Below, piece by piece: positions 21,806 to 23,497 of a stretch of DNA of 23,497 nt. The notes under the pieces are model-generated. The model had not been told where the DNA came from. It did no database searches and was given only the letters and a program-made list of their open reading frames with translations. The position numbers and the translations under genes were made by a program. The stretch lies in NCBI GenBank assembly GCA_934358405.1, contig CAKRKL010000017.1:1-23497 (forward strand), read 5' to 3'. Within the stretch, counting starts at the first letter, position 1. Each line of letters starts with the position of its first letter. Source of the stretch: an uncultured Blautia sp. Lineage in GTDB: Bacteria > Bacillota > Clostridia > Lachnospirales > Lachnospiraceae.

Positions 21806-22645
21806 ATGAACGTACAGTGGTATCCAGGTCATATGACCAAAGCGAAAAGACAAATGCAGGAGGATATTAAGCTGATCGATCTGATCATTGAGCTTGTAGA
21901 CTCCAGAGTTCCCCTTGCAAGCCGGAATCCGGACATTGATGAGCTTGGCAAAAATAAAGCCAGACTGATCCTTCTGAACAAATCAGACCTTGGCGATGAG
22001 CGCCAGAATGAAGCCTGGAAGGCCTATTTCCAGGAAAAGGGCTTCCATGTGGTGAAGGTGGATTCCAGAAGCGGCGCCGGAATGAAAGCCATTCAGACTG
22101 CCATTCAGGAGGCATGTAAGGAGAAGACAGAAAGAGACAGACGAAGAGGGATCAAGAACCGCCCGATCCGGGCTATGGTAGTGGGCATCCCCAATGTAGG
22201 GAAATCTACCTTTATCAATACCTTTGCAGGACGCGCATGTGCCAAAACCGGCAATAAGCCAGGGGTTACCAAGGGAAAACAGTGGATCCGCCTGAACAAA
22301 AACGTGGAGCTTCTGGATACTCCCGGAATCCTGTGGCCGAAATTTGAGGATGAGACAGTGGGAATGCATCTTGCATATATCGGCTCCATCAAGGATGATA
22401 TTTTGAATCTGGAAGAGCTTTCCCTGACACTTATTGATTTCCTGCGGGAAAAATATGCAGGTGCATTGGAGAAACGTTATCAGGTTTCAGAAGAAGGAAC
22501 TGCTGTGCAGGTACTGGAAGCAATTGCCAGGTCCAGAGGCTGTCTGAAAAAGGGGGAGGAGCTTGACTATTCCAAGGCTTCTTTGCTTCTTTTTGACGAC
22601 TTCCGCTCCGGTAAGCTTGGAAGAATCACATTGGAGCATGTTTAA
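21806..22645 (+). CDS. rbgA: Ribosome biogenesis GTPase A
   Basis: This circularly permuted GTPase acts late in 50S assembly, around the L6/L16 stage in Bacillus. The 279 residues match Bacillus RbgA (YlqF). The N-terminus WYPGHMTKAKRQ is characteristic. GTPase motifs occur in permuted order: G4 NKSD (58-61), G1 GIPNVGKST (127-135), G2 Thr in KPGVTKG (about 155) and G3 DTPG (171-174). A C-terminal helical RNA-binding domain follows. I chose ATG 21806 because TGAGG is directly upstream and the protein then begins as in the family; ATG 21758 would add 16 residues with no family match. It lies about 60 bases after lepB with no terminator, so they are probably one operon. Confidence 0.95.
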   Translation: MNVQWYPGHMTKAKRQMQEDIKLIDLIIELVDSRVPLASRNPDIDELGKNKARLILLNKSDLGDERQNEAWKAYFQEKGFHVVKVDSRSGAGMKAIQTAIQEACKEKTERDRRRGIKNRPIRAMVVGIPNVGKSTFINTFAGRACAKTGNKPGVTKGKQWIRLNKNVELLDTPGILWPKFEDETVGMHLAYIGSIKDDILNLEELSLTLIDFLREKYAGALEKRYQVSEEGTAVQVLEAIARSRGCLKKGEELDYSKASLLLFDDFRSGKLGRITLEHV

Positions 22646-22661
22646 TGTTTTAGAGGAAAAT

Positions 22662-23420
22662 ATGATGCAGAAAATCGGAGAAATCAAGGCTGAGCTTCAG
22701 GCTTTGCAGCCGGAAGAATACGCAGCCTTTTTTGAAAAATATAAGGACGATACCAGAAGTGGTGTCAAAAAGCTCTTAGAGCAGCTTCATAAGAAGGAGG
22801 CTGCTTATGAGAAGGAGCTTGCCCGTACAGAGGCCATGAAGGTGTATGAGCACAAATATGAGGAGCTTGGTTATATTTGCGGGATTGATGAGGTTGGAAG
22901 AGGACCTCTTGCAGGACCTGTGGTTGCAGGTGCAGTGATTTTGCCCCGTGACTGCAAAATTTTGTATCTGAATGATTCCAAGCAGCTAAGCGCGAAGAAA
23001 CGAGAAGAGCTTTATGATGTGATCATGGAGAATGCAGTGGCTGTTGGAATCGGAGTGGCAAGCCCGCAAAGAATCGATGAGATCAATATTCTCCAGGCTA
23101 CCTACGAGGCGATGCGTCAGGCGATAAGCAAGCTTGATCCGGTGCCACAGATTCTGCTAAATGATGCAGTGACCATTCCCCAGGTAACTATCCCGCAGGT
23201 GCCGATCATCAAGGGTGATGCCAAGAGCGTATCCATTGCAGCTGCAAGCATTGTGGCAAAGGTTACAAGGGATCGGATGATGGTGGAATATGACAAAACT
23301 ATGCCGCAGTATGGCTTTGCATCCAATAAGGGCTATGGCGCAGCAGCACATATTGAAGCTCTTAAGAAATACGGTCCAAGTCCTATTCACAGGGCAACCT
23401 TTATCAAAAACTTCATTTAA
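22662..23420 (+). CDS. rnhB: Ribonuclease HII
   Basis: The enzyme cleaves the RNA strand of RNA/DNA hybrids and removes single ribonucleotides from DNA. From ATG 22662 it has 252 residues, near the Bacillus length. A helical N-terminal extension (1-70) precedes the catalytic domain with GIDEVGRGPLAGPVVAG (D76, E77), LNDSKQLSAKKREEL, LLNDAVTIP (D168) and KGDAKSVSIAAASIVAKVTRD (D186), the DEDD set. AGAGGA (22652-22657) is just upstream; ATG 22665 is equally possible, and ATG 22638, overlapping rbgA, lacks a usable ribosome site. A short in-protein repeat (VTIPQ VTIPQ, 170-179) sits between the third and fourth acidic residues. Confidence 0.95.
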   Translation: MMQKIGEIKAELQALQPEEYAAFFEKYKDDTRSGVKKLLEQLHKKEAAYEKELARTEAMKVYEHKYEELGYICGIDEVGRGPLAGPVVAGAVILPRDCKILYLNDSKQLSAKKREELYDVIMENAVAVGIGVASPQRIDEINILQATYEAMRQAISKLDPVPQILLNDAVTIPQVTIPQVPIIKGDAKSVSIAAASIVAKVTRDRMMVEYDKTMPQYGFASNKGYGAAAHIEALKKYGPSPIHRATFIKNFI

Positions 23421-23458
23421 ATACTTAAGATGCCGACACATAATATTTTGGAGTTCTA

Positions 23459-23497
23459 TTGGAAAAAGACATTTTATCAAAAAAGAATAAAAGAAAT
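23459..23497 (+). CDS. yraN: Start of a probable YraN-family endonuclease-like protein (partial)
   Basis: Thirteen codons from TTG 23459 stay open to the window end: (M)EKDILSKKNKRN. GGAG (23450-23453) is 5 bases upstream. The NKR context and the position right after rnhB fit YraN, a small nuclease-fold protein that commonly follows rnhB in clostridia. Another open frame from ATG 23430 has a poorer ribosome site. The call rests mostly on gene order. Confidence 0.45.
   Translation, partial: MEKDILSKKNKRN

Noticed and set aside
1..23497. CRISPR array or insertion sequence
   Set aside because: There are no regularly spaced direct repeats, transposase motifs or long terminal inverted repeats.

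Overview
The window looks like chromosomal DNA of a Gram-positive, spore-forming clostridium, most likely a Lachnospiraceae member (Blautia/Dorea/Ruminococcus-like). The support is two T-box leaders, a 6S-type RNA, an L19 leader, SpoIID and SleB-type sporulation/cell-wall genes, GGAGG-type ribosome sites, sigma-A promoters with 17-bp spacers, and the rplS-lepB-rbgA-rnhB-yraN order. Family assignments come from reading motifs, not from a database search.

Layout. (1) 1-480: AT-rich, decayed DNA with the 3' end of an unrecognised basic protein and a 31-codon relic of a YoaP-like C-terminus, next to tRNA-Pro(GGG). (2) 643-3011: T-box (Leu)-controlled leuA. (3) 3037-4204: a SleB/CwlJ-type hydrolase behind two tandem sigma-A promoters. 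(4) 4214-5807: thrC. (5) 5824-7256: tandem promoters, a 6S-type RNA, then galM and a long perfect terminator hairpin. (6) 7235-9659: spoIID, whose start codon lies inside that hairpin, then a YihY/BrkB membrane protein. (7) 9656-14224: a promoter overlapping the yihY stop, a T-box (Phe), pheS, pheT and a translationally coupled histidine phosphatase. (8) 14273-16927: a two-gene operon for a MotA/ZorA-like channel protein with a long helical tail and a MotB/ZorB-like OmpA-domain partner. (9) 17063-18433 (minus strand): a MATE exporter. (10) 18657-20407: a ZIP metal transporter and a methionine aminopeptidase with a SEC-C zinc motif. (11) 20507-23497: rplS with its leader, lepB, rbgA, rnhB and the first codons of a probable yraN.

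Functionally most of the window is housekeeping: amino-acid synthesis and tRNA charging under T-box control, ribosome biogenesis, protein export and maturation, and sporulation. The most unusual content is the ZorA/ZorB-like motor pair with no recognisable effector. Next are a signal peptidase I with arginine where the general-base lysine is expected, and spoIID, which may be read from a sigma-E-like promoter that would start the transcript at or next to its first codon.
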